A DNA stretch of 64,000 nucleotides. Origin: Leptospira terpstrae serovar Hualin str. LT 11-33 = ATCC 700639. Its GTDB lineage: Bacteria; Spirochaetota; Leptospiria; Leptospirales; Leptospiraceae. Positions 21,124 to 30,725 of the stretch are shown here, in pieces. Each line of letters begins with the position of its first letter. Within the stretch, counting starts at the first letter, position 1. The stretch is taken from contig NZ_AOGW02000002.1 in assembly GCF_000332495.1 (NCBI RefSeq), positions 200,696-264,695 of the forward strand, written 5' to 3'. A model generated the notes under the pieces. That model saw only the letters and a program-made list of their open reading frames with translations. It was not told the DNA's origin and ran no database searches. The position numbers were made by a program, and so were the translations under genes.

Positions 21124-22457
21124 TGAATACATCGATCGTTGGATATAAACCTTTCCTGGAGTTAATCGCATTGCGTATATTCGCGGCGCGCTATTTGAAT
21201 TTCCCTTACGAATCTAGATGGGGAATAAACGCACTTCGTATATTCGCAGTCCGCTTTCTAAACTTCAAATACAAACCTAGGCGGCTGAAATACGTATTGC
21301 AGATATTTCCCGTACTCCTCTTCCCATTCCATTGTGCCCAATTGGAAATCGAAAAACCAAGTTTATTTCAATTTTTATTTTTATCTGCATCCCCCACTTC
21401 GGTCGGTGTTGTCACTTCGGATTTTGCCAGTGGAGGAAGATTCAAAACTTTTGAACCAAACTCTTTTACAACATTTCCTACTTCTATTCCCATCCATTCT
21501 GATGCGGTGGGCAGATATACAAATGATAGAGTGTTTATTGTAAATCGCTTGAACCGCGACAGCATTCAAGTACTGAATCCCCAACTAGGTTTTCTCACCG
21601 AACAAGAGTTTAGTGTTGGACAAGGCAAAAATCCACAAGACATTTCTGTTTGGAACGATAAATATTTTGTGAGTCTTTATAATTCTGATGAATTAGCTAT
21701 TTACTCAAGGTATAATGGAACGAAAATCGGAGGAGTTTCCTTTACTTCTCTAAGAGAGACTTTTTCCACTTCTGGAATACCTGATAGTTCGGTTGAATCT
21801 TCCTATATGGTTCAGGAGGGATCAAGTTTGTTTGTACTTTTACAACGACTGGATAGAAATGATGTATCGGGTTATCTACCACCTAACTCCGACTCATATT
21901 TAGTGGAAATAGATATGGATCTAAACCAAATTAGAGCAGTATACACTTTACCATATCGAAATCCTAGTTCCAAAATCCAAAAAGTAAATTTGTTTGGTGA
22001 ACCACATTTAGTCTTTTCTTGTGTAGGGCGAGTTGGTTTTATTTCGCAAATAGATGCAGGCATTGTCGCCTTTCGTTTGAGCACTCGTCAATTTCATCCA
22101 AATCGACTTTTTGCAGAAGAGATAGCAGGCGGGGACATTCTCGCTTTTCAAATTAAAAATGAGGAACTTGGATTTGCTGCTGTACTTGATGCAGGATTTA
22201 CAAAAACAGTTCAGGCATTTCGACCGCGAACTGGTGAACGTATAGGAACCCTTTTACAAATTCCAGGAAATATTGGAATCAGTCTTTCTGGACTTTTGTT
22301 AACGAACGAAGGGAAACTACTGGTTGGTTCTACAGATTTTTCCAGACCAGGAATTTATGTTTACGATTCTAACCTTGGAAATGTCCTTTTAAATCCAATT
22401 CCAAGTTCTGTAGAACTAACACCTTTCGATATCTTCCAGTTGCAAAATCTTCCGTAA
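21123..22457 (+). CDS. propeller-like lipoprotein partner of the TonB receptor, unusual N-terminus
   Basis: 444 residues. From about 85 onward the protein has repeated blade-like segments (DRVFIVNRLNRDSIQVLNPQ, NDKYFVSLYNSDELAIYSRY, GKLLVGSTDFSRPGIYVYDS), as in YncE-type beta-propellers. A probable lipobox lies late, at Cys71 (LLFPFHC), after a basic stretch KPRRLKY, so roughly 50 residues precede a normal-looking lipoprotein signal. These 50 residues contain two near copies of ALRIFA-R-LNF that resemble the signal core itself. Either translation really starts downstream at a non-ATG codon or the N-terminus is extended. Inferred to be an extracytoplasmic ligand binder serving the receiver encoded just upstream. 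Confidence 0.7.
   Translation: MNTSIVGYKPFLELIALRIFAARYLNFPYESRWGINALRIFAVRFLNFKYKPRRLKYVLQIFPVLLFPFHCAQLEIEKPSLFQFLFLSASPTSVGVVTSDFASGGRFKTFEPNSFTTFPTSIPIHSDAVGRYTNDRVFIVNRLNRDSIQVLNPQLGFLTEQEFSVGQGKNPQDISVWNDKYFVSLYNSDELAIYSRYNGTKIGGVSFTSLRETFSTSGIPDSSVESSYMVQEGSSLFVLLQRLDRNDVSGYLPPNSDSYLVEIDMDLNQIRAVYTLPYRNPSSKIQKVNLFGEPHLVFSCVGRVGFISQIDAGIVAFRLSTRQFHPNRLFAEEIAGGDILAFQIKNEELGFAAVLDAGFTKTVQAFRPRTGERIGTLLQIPGNIGISLSGLLLTNEGKLLVGSTDFSRPGIYVYDSNLGNVLLNPIPSSVELTPFDIFQLQNLP
21168..21329 (+). repeat. 63-bp tandem repeat, about 2.6 copies, in the lipoprotein N-terminus
   Basis: ALRIFAARYLNF (from 21168), ALRIFAVRFLNF (from 21231) and VLQIFPVLLFPF (from 21294) are spaced exactly 63 nt, or 21 codons. 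Copies 1 and 2 are clearly alike at the DNA level (CGTATATTCGC in both). Copy 3 is the hydrophobic core of the lipoprotein signal and is more diverged. Confidence 0.75.
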
Positions 22458-22492
22458 ATTTCAAAATGGAAAAAGACAGGAGAATCTAATTT

Positions 22493-24145
22493 ATGTTAAC
22501 TCTTAAAAAACACCAAAGTGGTCCTTTGACCAAACAAGTTTTATTAATCATCTTAGATGGAGTTGGGTTTACAGAAAAAGGATTTGAAAATGGGAACGCA
22601 GTAGCCAAAGCACAAATGCCTGTCTTAAAAGGGCTTTGGAAAACTCATCCTACAGTATTATTAAAAGCACATGGAACTGCCGTAGGAATGCCAAGCGATG
22701 AAGATATGGGCAACTCAGAAGTGGGGCATAATGTTCTAGGTTCTGGAAGGATTTTTGATCAAGGTGCAAAATTAGTTTCGCAATCAATCGAAAATGGAAG
22801 TTTATTTGCCGGTCCAATATGGAAAAAATGTATTTCCAATTGTATATCTAACCAATCTACTTTTCATTTCCTTGGATTGTTCTCTGACGGAAATGTCCAC
22901 AGCCATATCGACCACCTAAAAGCACTCATAGACAACGCAATCAAAGAAAACGTCAAAAAAATACGATTACACATCCTCCTTGATGGAAGGGATGTTCCCG
23001 AAAAATCAGCGTTAGACTATTTAAATCCATTCGAAGAATATTTAGATACCTATCGAAAAGACGGAATCGATATTCAAATCGCATCTGGTGGTGGACGAAT
23101 GGAACTTACTATGGATCGTTATGACGCTGACTGGTCCATGGTGGAAAGAGGTTGGAATCACCACGTGGAAGGTGAAGGCCGTACATTCAAATCAGCAAAA
23201 GAAGCCATTGAAACCTTTCGACTAGAAAATCCATCAGTCATCGATCAGTATCTACCTGGATTTGTCATCGGTGATTCCAATGGCAAACCAATTGGAAAAG
23301 TAGAGGATAATGATTCAGTAGTATTTTTTAACTTTCGTGGTGACAGAGCAATTGAAATCTCAAGAGCATTTACAGAAGAATCATTAACCAACTTCAATAG
23401 AAAACGATTTCCGAAAGTTGAATTTGCAGGAATGATGCAATACGATGGAGACCTATTTATACCCAAACAATACTTAGTTGCTCCTCCTGCGATAGACCGA
23501 ACAATGGGAGAATACTTTGCCAATGAAGGTGTAGCACAGTATGCACTTTCTGAAACACAAAAATATGGACATGTGACTTTTTTTTGGAATGGTAACAAGT
23601 CAGGATACTTCAATCAAAAGTTAGAAACGTACGAAGAAGTAAAATCCGACATCATTCCTTTTGATCAAAAACCAGAAATGAAAGCAAAAGAAATCACGGA
23701 TAATTTGGTCCTTGCTTTAACATCTCATAAATTCCCATTCTTAAGAGTCAATTATGCTAACGGAGATATGGTGGGTCATACAGGCAATATGGATGCCACT
23801 GTTCGTGGACTGGAATACCTTGATGTATGTTTAGAACGAGTTAAAAAAATCTGTGATGAAACTGGAACTGTTTTGTGTATCACAGCAGACCATGGAAATG
23901 CAGACGAAATGTATCAGTTAACAAAAAAAGGTATAGCAGAAACAGCTAAAGATGGGAAACCAGTTCCCAAAACAAGTCATACATTAAATCCAGTTCAATT
24001 TGTTCTTTATGATCCAAAAGGAAAAATCAAACTCGATCAAAACTTAAAAGAAAAAGGTTTAGCAAACGTAGCAGCAACCATGATGGATCTTTTAGGATTT
24101 GAAGCGCCGGAAGGATACCATCCAAGTCTAATTCAAAGGAACTAA
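22493..24145 (+). CDS. gpmI: 2,3-bisphosphoglycerate-independent phosphoglycerate mutase
   Basis: Glycolytic 3-phosphoglycerate/2-phosphoglycerate interconversion, two-Mn2+ alkaline-phosphatase-superfamily enzyme. 550 residues. [10 protein letters not shown] starts the metal site, the nucleophilic Ser lies in [11 protein letters not shown] near residue 80, [14 protein letters not shown] and [16 protein letters not shown] are family blocks, and [11 protein letters not shown] with the later SHTLNPVQF closes the metal site. AGGAGA lies 10 nt before the ATG. It begins 35 nt after the lipoprotein gene. Confidence 0.96.
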   Translation: MLTLKKHQSGPLTKQVLLIILDGVGFTEKGFENGNAVAKAQMPVLKGLWKTHPTVLLKAHGTAVGMPSDEDMGNSEVGHNVLGSGRIFDQGAKLVSQSIENGSLFAGPIWKKCISNCISNQSTFHFLGLFSDGNVHSHIDHLKALIDNAIKENVKKIRLHILLDGRDVPEKSALDYLNPFEEYLDTYRKDGIDIQIASGGGRMELTMDRYDADWSMVERGWNHHVEGEGRTFKSAKEAIETFRLENPSVIDQYLPGFVIGDSNGKPIGKVEDNDSVVFFNFRGDRAIEISRAFTEESLTNFNRKRFPKVEFAGMMQYDGDLFIPKQYLVAPPAIDRTMGEYFANEGVAQYALSETQKYGHVTFFWNGNKSGYFNQKLETYEEVKSDIIPFDQKPEMKAKEITDNLVLALTSHKFPFLRVNYANGDMVGHTGNMDATVRGLEYLDVCLERVKKICDETGTVLCITADHGNADEMYQLTKKGIAETAKDGKPVPKTSHTLNPVQFVLYDPKGKIKLDQNLKEKGLANVAATMMDLLGFEAPEGYHPSLIQRN

Positions 24146-24160
24146 GTTCCCAATAAAATT

Positions 24161-26209
24161 ATGCACTTTCGGATTATCATAGGGTTACTTTTCAGTTTTA
24201 TTATTTGTAACTGTTCAGAACCCGGGATCGGTTCTTTTTCTGAAGAAACAAAAGAAAAAATCCGAAAGAAAATCAAACAAGAAGGTTTTCATGGAGTTGT
24301 CCTAATTTCCCAAGATGACAACATCCTATTTCGAGAATCAATATATGCAGGTAAAAAAAGAAAAAGATTCCAACTCTACAAAAAACATAATTTCCCGTTA
24401 GGTGAGTCTACCAAAACATTCACTTCGTTTGTTTTACATAAATTAGAAGAAGAAAAAAAATTATCTTTGGCCGATCCAGTTTCAAAACATCTGAATTGGT
24501 TTCCCTATTCCAAAGTTACAATAGGTCATTTGTTGCGTCATACTTCAGGGTTGCCAAAAATCATTGAATTTCTTCCAAATTTTGATACTGAAAAATCGCA
24601 CCTTAAACGAGATGAAATCAAACGGCTTTTTTTGGAATCTAAACTTAAACCCGCATTTCCGCCTGGAGAATATTGGAAATACAGCCGACTCGACTATCTC
24701 ATTCTATCTTACATTATAGAAAAAATTTCCGGAACGTCCTATTCCAATTATTTGAAAGAAAATATTTTCACTCCCCTTGGAATGCAAAATACAAATGTAG
24801 ATTCCAATGAAGTGTTGATCGGTAATAGCGGAATTTATTCCACTCCCGAAGACCTTGTGATTTTTGGGAAAGAACTAAAAAAACCAAAATTAATTTCACA
24901 ACTATCTCGAGATACAATCATCAATAAAACCATTTTGTCTGATTCTATATCTGAAGATCCTATTGCCTTTGGCGAAGGGATTTTTGTAGGTGATTACTTT
25001 TATTGGACCTATGGTAAAGAAAAGGGAATATCCAATTTTGTTTATCATGATTTAAAAAGTAGGATCTTCATTACGATCGTAAGTCCTTACGGCAGTAGTA
25101 AAGGTGATTTGTCTTCGGTTAAATCGGCTCTTACCGAAATCATTTTTGATGCAAAAAAATTAAATCTAAGAAAAAAATCAAATCTTCCAAACGAAGTTTC
25201 CATAGAAGATTTAATGAAAGAAGAAAAAGTACCTTCGCTTGGAATTGCGGTATTCAGGAATTATGGATTAAGTTGGAAAAAAATGTATGGTACTAAATCT
25301 CAACACACCCTTTTTCGAGCTGGCTCTCTTTCCAAAACAATGACTGCTACCGCAACATTACGGTTAGTTGAAACAGGGCAACTAGATTTATACTCCAATT
25401 GGATAGGAAAACTAAAACAGTACAAAGTGTCCGTACCAAAAGGCAAAAGAAGGTCTATTGTTAATCTAGATTTGTTACTCTCTCATACAAGTGGACTTAC
25501 AGAAAAAGGGAATTGGGACGATCCTATCAACTCAGGAAAAAAACATTTACGTGAGCTAAAGGATACAAACACAACAAAGGGGAATGGTTTAAAATTGTAT
25601 TACAAACCTGGAACCAAGTCTCGGTATTCTGGTGGTGGGTATAGTATTGTCCAAGAGATTCTCACAGAACGAACGGGAAAGTCATTTCAGAACCTTATGG
25701 CAGAAGTTGTATTCGAACCTTTACACATGACCCGCAGTACATTTCGCCAAAATCTTTCGGTCAATGATGACCGTTGTGATGGATATGATGAACAAGGTAT
25801 TGTACTTCCGCAAAAATCTTTTGTCACCCCAGAACTATCCTCTGGAGGACTTTGGACTACTCCAGAAGAAGTAGGCCTCTTGTTTTCTGAAGTGGCAAAA
25901 GCAAAACAAGGCAATTCTAATTTTCTTTCAAAAGAATCAGCAGAGTATTTACTTTCACCCAAAATGAGTGCCGCAAACCTCACAGTTCATGCGCTAGTGG
26001 CTCATGGTTTTTTTCTAAACAGAACGGGCAAAACAGAATATTTTTTTCATGGAGGCCACACGAAGGGACATAAGTCTCTAGCCATTTTTAACACGGAAAA
26101 AGGGTATGGAGTGGTCATTATGACCAATTCAGAAAACGGTTCCAAACTCATTTGGCGGATCCTAAGGTCCATTTCTGTGGAAGAAAAATGGGATAAGTTC
26201 GTCAATTAA
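24161..26209 (+). CDS. lipoprotein with two tandem beta-lactamase-like (serine hydrolase) domains, first degenerate
   Basis: 682 residues. A lipoprotein signal ends at FIICNC (Cys17 or Cys19). Two class C beta-lactamase-like domains follow, at about 30-345 and 355-682. In the second, Ser389-x-x-Lys392 (GSLSK), Tyr489 in YSGGGY and FHGGHTKG supply the expected active site. In the first, the matching position is Glu82 (GESTK), so the nucleophilic Ser is missing or shifted by one; the tyrosine motif reads YSR and no HxG triad is evident. Domain 1 therefore looks catalytically dead. The substrate may be a peptidoglycan peptide or an ester; not determinable. Confidence 0.85.
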   Translation: MHFRIIIGLLFSFIICNCSEPGIGSFSEETKEKIRKKIKQEGFHGVVLISQDDNILFRESIYAGKKRKRFQLYKKHNFPLGESTKTFTSFVLHKLEEEKKLSLADPVSKHLNWFPYSKVTIGHLLRHTSGLPKIIEFLPNFDTEKSHLKRDEIKRLFLESKLKPAFPPGEYWKYSRLDYLILSYIIEKISGTSYSNYLKENIFTPLGMQNTNVDSNEVLIGNSGIYSTPEDLVIFGKELKKPKLISQLSRDTIINKTILSDSISEDPIAFGEGIFVGDYFYWTYGKEKGISNFVYHDLKSRIFITIVSPYGSSKGDLSSVKSALTEIIFDAKKLNLRKKSNLPNEVSIEDLMKEEKVPSLGIAVFRNYGLSWKKMYGTKSQHTLFRAGSLSKTMTATATLRLVETGQLDLYSNWIGKLKQYKVSVPKGKRRSIVNLDLLLSHTSGLTEKGNWDDPINSGKKHLRELKDTNTTKGNGLKLYYKPGTKSRYSGGGYSIVQEILTERTGKSFQNLMAEVVFEPLHMTRSTFRQNLSVNDDRCDGYDEQGIVLPQKSFVTPELSSGGLWTTPEEVGLLFSEVAKAKQGNSNFLSKESAEYLLSPKMSAANLTVHALVAHGFFLNRTGKTEYFFHGGHTKGHKSLAIFNTEKGYGVVIMTNSENGSKLIWRILRSISVEEKWDKFVN

Positions 26210-26253
26210 TCTATTGACCAAATGCTAAAATTGGCTATTCTCAAAGCGGTTCA

Positions 26254-26589
26254 ATGGAATATACAGAATCTAAATTCGACGGCATTGTTGTTTTGAAATT
26301 ATTCGGCAACTTAGACATGTTAAATGCCGGTATTCTTAAAGAACGGATCAAAGAATCCGCGTCTCAAGAAGAACATCGGTTTATCTTTGACTTAGAAGGC
26401 GTAAGTTTTATTGATTCTTCCGGATTTGGACTCATCATGTCGCTCAATGATAAACTATCAGAGTTAGGTGGAGGTTTACGCATTGTAAATGTCTCCAAAA
26501 CCATCCGACAAATCTTTCGAATTTCTAAAATCTCTTCCGTGATTCAAATTTTTGAAAGTACGGAAGAAGCAATCAATTCCTTTAAATAA
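26254..26589 (+). CDS. STAS-domain anti-sigma-factor antagonist-like protein
   Basis: 111 residues, one STAS domain. The conserved phosphorylatable Ser lies in SFIDSSGFGLI near residue 53, preceded by EHRFIFDLEGV. Such proteins are switched by an HPr-like kinase and a PP2C/SpoIIE phosphatase. The convergent neighbour, ending 1 nt away, encodes a SpoIIE-type phosphatase, a natural partner. The kinase is not in the window. Confidence 0.9.
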   Translation: MEYTESKFDGIVVLKLFGNLDMLNAGILKERIKESASQEEHRFIFDLEGVSFIDSSGFGLIMSLNDKLSELGGGLRIVNVSKTIRQIFRISKISSVIQIFESTEEAINSFK

Positions 26590-26590
26590 C

Positions 26591-28987
26591 TTAACTCACC
26601 GAAGTAGTCACCATTTTCTTCCAAAAGTTTTTTAACTTCTGAACTTTTGGATTTTCAGGAGCCATTTCTTGCAAAGCAATGAGTACTTCCTTGGAACGTT
26701 CAATATCCCTTCTATGCATTAAAATTTCTGCAAGTAAGAGCAGGTTATTGAAATTTTTTGGATCTCTAAAACGGAGTCTTTCTGCAAAATCAGTTGCTAA
26801 TACAAAATCTCTTCTTTGTTTGTGAGCATAAGCAATATAAAATAGAAAGTCAGTATCTCCCGGATTCAATTGCAGATAACGATTTGCAAGTTCGATCGCC
26901 TTCTCGTAATCTTTGGATTTCATATACAATTTTGATAATTCTCTTAAACAATAGAGATCATCTGGTTCAGAATCCAAAGCAAGTTCTAAAGCAAAGATTG
27001 CATTGTTCCATTCTCCATCACGGTAGGATTGAATCCCTTCTCCCAACATCTGATAATACACATTTGGTTTTGTGGATTCTTTGGCAGCGTAAGCTACTTC
27101 TTCTAAAAATGCAATACGCATCAAACTCAAATCATCTGTGAGATCTCCAAATTTTAACATGACCTTACAGATTTGACTTAAGTCTCCGGCTCCTTCAGAA
27201 ACATGCCGTAAAAATATGGTTTCATCATCATTGATCACACGATTTCCACCAGATTGACCAACAAATAAATCGTCGCGTCCATCTGAACCCAAAATGATTA
27301 CATCGCCTGGACGTAATGGATAAATTTGAATTACCACTTCGTCTCCACTCATTTCAGTAAATCCAATCTTTCTTAAAGAATGTTCATTCTCAAGAAAACT
27401 CGCAATTCCATCCCGATACAAAACAATCCAAGGATGTTCTGCGTTGATGTAATACAATGTTCCTGTTTCTTCATCTACTAAACCCAAGATAGCAGAAAGT
27501 AACATATGTCCATCAAAACTGATAAAGACATTATGAACTTCTTGAAAACATTCTTTCAGCCAACGTTCGGGATGCCTATCTTGCATATAACGCAGCTTTT
27601 GTGTTCTCGTAATAATGGATTTAAAAACAGTTCCCATAACAAGGGCACCGCCAGCTCCTTGAATAGATTTACCCATGGCATCAGCATTTAAGAATACTGT
27701 ATATTTTTTACCCATCAAATAAATAGAATCGGAAACAGAAAGGTCTCCTCCGATTTCCGATTGTTTGTTTCTAAATCGAAACTGTTTCATCTGACGTTCA
27801 AAAATTTTAACGGAAACAGTTTCAGATTTGGAAAATGAACCTTTTAAAGGTTTGATAAGAAGTGAAGTTAGAAAATAATCTCCATCTTGTTTGTCTTGGA
27901 GTTTCTGCATCTCTGATAAAGTGTCATTCAGTTCCCTAGTTCTTAAGTTCACCATTTCTTCTAAATGATTTTGGTGTTCTGCTAACTCTTCTTTCATTTC
28001 CACAAAAACTCTTCCCATCTGTCCGATCTCATCACTTCTGTGAGTTGGCAAACTTTCCGGTTTCCACTGGTCTAAATCCACCATTGCCGTTGTTAAAAGT
28101 TTTATGGCTTCAACCATGTCTCTGGAAAACAAAAAGGAGATAAGGAAAATAACGCCACATAGCACAAGTGAGGCGACAACAAAAAACGACCAAATTCTCC
28201 AAGTTTTGGATTCAACTTCGTTTTCATCGATCATTACATGAAAAACTAGTTGTTTAACTGATTGCGAATTTCCTACATAAGGAATTTTCACTAAATAATA
28301 AGGTTTGTCTTGAAAATGAAATCGTTGTTCTTCCATTAACAAACTTGCGTTTTCATTCATCACCAAACGAATCATATCCGAACCGATGGTTTTGACCTTT
28401 CCTTCTTGAAAAATAGCTAAATGGATTCTGTTATCTTTAGAGATTGTTTTTGTAAAATTGTCATCTACTACTTGTCCGATAAGAAGGGTGCCACGACCAA
28501 ATAGAGGTGCTGCCAAACGAAATCCAAGCCCACTATGTCCGTCTTCCAATGCCGCAGTCGATTGGCCGTTCAAAGCATTTCTAATGATCGGTTGGTTTTT
28601 TTTGTCATCTCCAAAGTCTTTGGGACGATGGACGCGAAACAAAACTTTTCCTTGGTTGTCTCCAATTTCAAAAATAGAAAGACCATATCTTTTCAAAATT
28701 TGCTGTAAATAAGGAAGTTCTTTCGAAAGCACAGAACGGTCTGCAAGCCCTCGTTCTAAAATTCCTCGAGTTTGAGAGTTAAAAGTGATTTCCTCGAGTA
28801 ATAAACGTAGTTTTTCTTCTTTAAATTCTAATTCTCTTTGAAAATTTCGAGACAAGTCCTCCGCTCGCTGCGTCTGAGGTATATTTTTAACCGACTGCAA
28901 AAGATATGCGAAACTGGTAGTGAGAGCAATTACAAGAAGAATTTGACTCACACTTAATATTAATAAGAATTTGTATCGTATGCTCAT
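26591..28987 (-). CDS. membrane SpoIIE-family serine phosphatase with sensor, HAMP and TPR domains
   Basis: 798 residues. TM1 (7-29), an extracytoplasmic sensor of about 230 residues with a Cache-like pattern, TM2 (about 268-290), HAMP (290-345) and a coiled-coil linker (EELAEHQNHLEEMVNLRTRE). A PP2C/SpoIIE domain follows from about 375 to 610, with DAMGKSIQGAGGALV, LGSDGRDDLFV and GDLTDDLSLMRI supplying metal-binding Asp residues. Last come three TPR-like repeats (from 640; YCLRELSKLYMKSKDYEKAI). Probable role: signal-controlled dephosphorylation of a STAS protein, most likely the one encoded at 26254. Confidence 0.9.
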   Translation of the reverse strand: MSIRYKFLLILSVSQILLVIALTTSFAYLLQSVKNIPQTQRAEDLSRNFQRELEFKEEKLRLLLEEITFNSQTRGILERGLADRSVLSKELPYLQQILKRYGLSIFEIGDNQGKVLFRVHRPKDFGDDKKNQPIIRNALNGQSTAALEDGHSGLGFRLAAPLFGRGTLLIGQVVDDNFTKTISKDNRIHLAIFQEGKVKTIGSDMIRLVMNENASLLMEEQRFHFQDKPYYLVKIPYVGNSQSVKQLVFHVMIDENEVESKTWRIWSFFVVASLVLCGVIFLISFLFSRDMVEAIKLLTTAMVDLDQWKPESLPTHRSDEIGQMGRVFVEMKEELAEHQNHLEEMVNLRTRELNDTLSEMQKLQDKQDGDYFLTSLLIKPLKGSFSKSETVSVKIFERQMKQFRFRNKQSEIGGDLSVSDSIYLMGKKYTVFLNADAMGKSIQGAGGALVMGTVFKSIITRTQKLRYMQDRHPERWLKECFQEVHNVFISFDGHMLLSAILGLVDEETGTLYYINAEHPWIVLYRDGIASFLENEHSLRKIGFTEMSGDEVVIQIYPLRPGDVIILGSDGRDDLFVGQSGGNRVINDDETIFLRHVSEGAGDLSQICKVMLKFGDLTDDLSLMRIAFLEEVAYAAKESTKPNVYYQMLGEGIQSYRDGEWNNAIFALELALDSEPDDLYCLRELSKLYMKSKDYEKAIELANRYLQLNPGDTDFLFYIAYAHKQRRDFVLATDFAERLRFRDPKNFNNLLLLAEILMHRRDIERSKEVLIALQEMAPENPKVQKLKNFWKKMVTTSVS

Positions 28988-29071
28988 AGAAAACTACGTG
29001 AATATTCTCAGATTTGAGTTACAATCAAATGACATTCCCTTGAAGGAAATGTATCATCCAGAAAATTTAAG

Positions 29072-30268
29072 ATGAAACCAAACGCCTTTCTATTTTTCCT
29101 CATAATTCTTGTTTTGGTAATCTATTATACATTTGAATACATATTACATATTCGTACATTAAAATCATTCAAACACAGAATTCACATAAATGGTACTAGA
29201 GGAAAATCGAGTGTAACAAGACTCATACGAGCGGGTCTCTCCGCCTCAGGAATGTCCGTCTTTGCAAAAACTACGGGTACGATGGCACGAATGATTTTTC
29301 CCGATGGATCAGAAGAATCAATATCTCGATTTGGAAAACCATCTATTTTAGAACAAATTAAAATTCTAAAGAAAGCAGAACGTAAAGGTGCTGAAATTGT
29401 AGTGTTAGAATGTATGGCTTTAGAACCGCGTTACCAGTGGGCCAGTGAAGGACAAATTTTAAAATCTGACATTGGAGTCATTACAAACATTAGAGAAGAC
29501 CATCTGGAAGTAATGGGGCCAAGCTTAGTTGACGTCGCAAAATCCTTGTTATCAACTTGTCCCATAAACGGTACTCTCATAGTGGGACCTTCAGAATTTG
29601 AATCGTTAATCGTAAAAGTTTGTGAAGATAGAAAATCTAAATCGCATATAATTAAAGAAAATTCAGTACAAACCATCACAGATGAAGAGATGGCAAAATT
29701 TTCCTATTGGGAACATAAAGAAAATGTTTATCTTGCTCTTCAAGTTTGCGAATTACTCGGAGTAAATCGAAAAATTGCACTGGAAGCTATGTGGAAAGTA
29801 AATCCAGATCCTGGAGCATTGTCTGTATCACCTATTCATTTTTTTGGAAAAGAATTTATTTATGCAAATGCAATGGCAGCAAACGATCCAGATAGTACAA
29901 AACTAATTTGGTCAAGTGTCATAGAACGTTACCCACAGCATAACAAACGCTACATTTTATTTCATACAAGAGAAGACAGGCCGGAAAGAAGCCGACAATT
30001 AGCAAAAGAATTTGCAAACTGGGAAGGATACGAAGCTGTGATTTTAATTGGTTCATCTACTTCCCTGGCATTTAAATACCTAAAGAAATATTCAAAAAAG
30101 GACATCCCTATCTTCGTTTGGGAACACTTAAGTTTAGATGGGATTTTTGAATCTTTACTTTCTATACTACCAAAACAATCATTAGTTTTTGGTATTGGAA
30201 ATATTGTTGGTTTGGGAATGGATTTATCTTTATATTTAAAAAATAGGTCGGAACACACGAATGAATGA
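29072..30268 (+). CDS. pgsB: poly-gamma-glutamate synthase subunit PgsB/CapB
   Basis: 398 residues. N-terminal TM helix (5-22), then an ATP-grasp-free, Mur-ligase-like amide ligase. P-loop NGTRGKSSVTRLIRAGL at about 43-59, TTGTMARMIFPDGSEESI, and VVLECMALEPRYQWASE, all conserved in PgsB/CapB. PgsB ligates glutamate to the growing poly-gamma-glutamate chain at the inner membrane. It overlaps pgsC by 8 nt. No racemase or PgsA is visible. Confidence 0.93.
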   Translation: MKPNAFLFFLIILVLVIYYTFEYILHIRTLKSFKHRIHINGTRGKSSVTRLIRAGLSASGMSVFAKTTGTMARMIFPDGSEESISRFGKPSILEQIKILKKAERKGAEIVVLECMALEPRYQWASEGQILKSDIGVITNIREDHLEVMGPSLVDVAKSLLSTCPINGTLIVGPSEFESLIVKVCEDRKSKSHIIKENSVQTITDEEMAKFSYWEHKENVYLALQVCELLGVNRKIALEAMWKVNPDPGALSVSPIHFFGKEFIYANAMAANDPDSTKLIWSSVIERYPQHNKRYILFHTREDRPERSRQLAKEFANWEGYEAVILIGSSTSLAFKYLKKYSKKDIPIFVWEHLSLDGIFESLLSILPKQSLVFGIGNIVGLGMDLSLYLKNRSEHTNE

Positions 30269-30725
30269 AATTCTACCTCTATCCATCGGACTGAGTCTCG
30301 TTGTTAGTTTGGTTTTTTCGGAATTATTCGGGATTCTAGGTACTGGTTTGGTTGTGCCAGGGTATTTAGCAATGTCATTGAATCATCCAAAGAATATTGC
30401 TCTTACTTTTCTGATCGCTTTACTTTCCTATATTTGCGTTGAGATATTATCAAACTTTTTACTTATCTTTGGGAAGAGAAAAGTTGTCTTTATATTGTTA
30501 TTCGGTTATTTTTTTGGATATCTATTAAACTATCAAATCCTTCCGGACATTGATTTTGTTTACCTTTCAGAAGTGAGAGGTATTGGATTTATCATTCCGG
30601 GACTTATCGCAGTTTGGTATGAAAGACAAGGTGTTTTAGAAACAACTTCCGTACTCATACTTGCTTCTATCTTTGTTAAAATTCTCCTTATCTTCCTTTT
30701 AGGCACAGAGTTAGAAACATTATGA
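30261..30725 (+). CDS. pgsC: poly-gamma-glutamate synthase subunit PgsC/CapC
   Basis: 154 residues, about five membrane helices, beginning MNEILPLSIGLSLVVSLVFS. PgsC-type phrases include GTGLVVPGYLAMSLNHP and GFIIPGLIAVWYERQG. It forms the membrane partner of PgsB. Overlaps pgsB by 8 nt and pgsW by 4 nt. Confidence 0.93.
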   Translation: MNEILPLSIGLSLVVSLVFSELFGILGTGLVVPGYLAMSLNHPKNIALTFLIALLSYICVEILSNFLLIFGKRKVVFILLFGYFFGYLLNYQILPDIDFVYLSEVRGIGFIIPGLIAVWYERQGVLETTSVLILASIFVKILLIFLLGTELETL

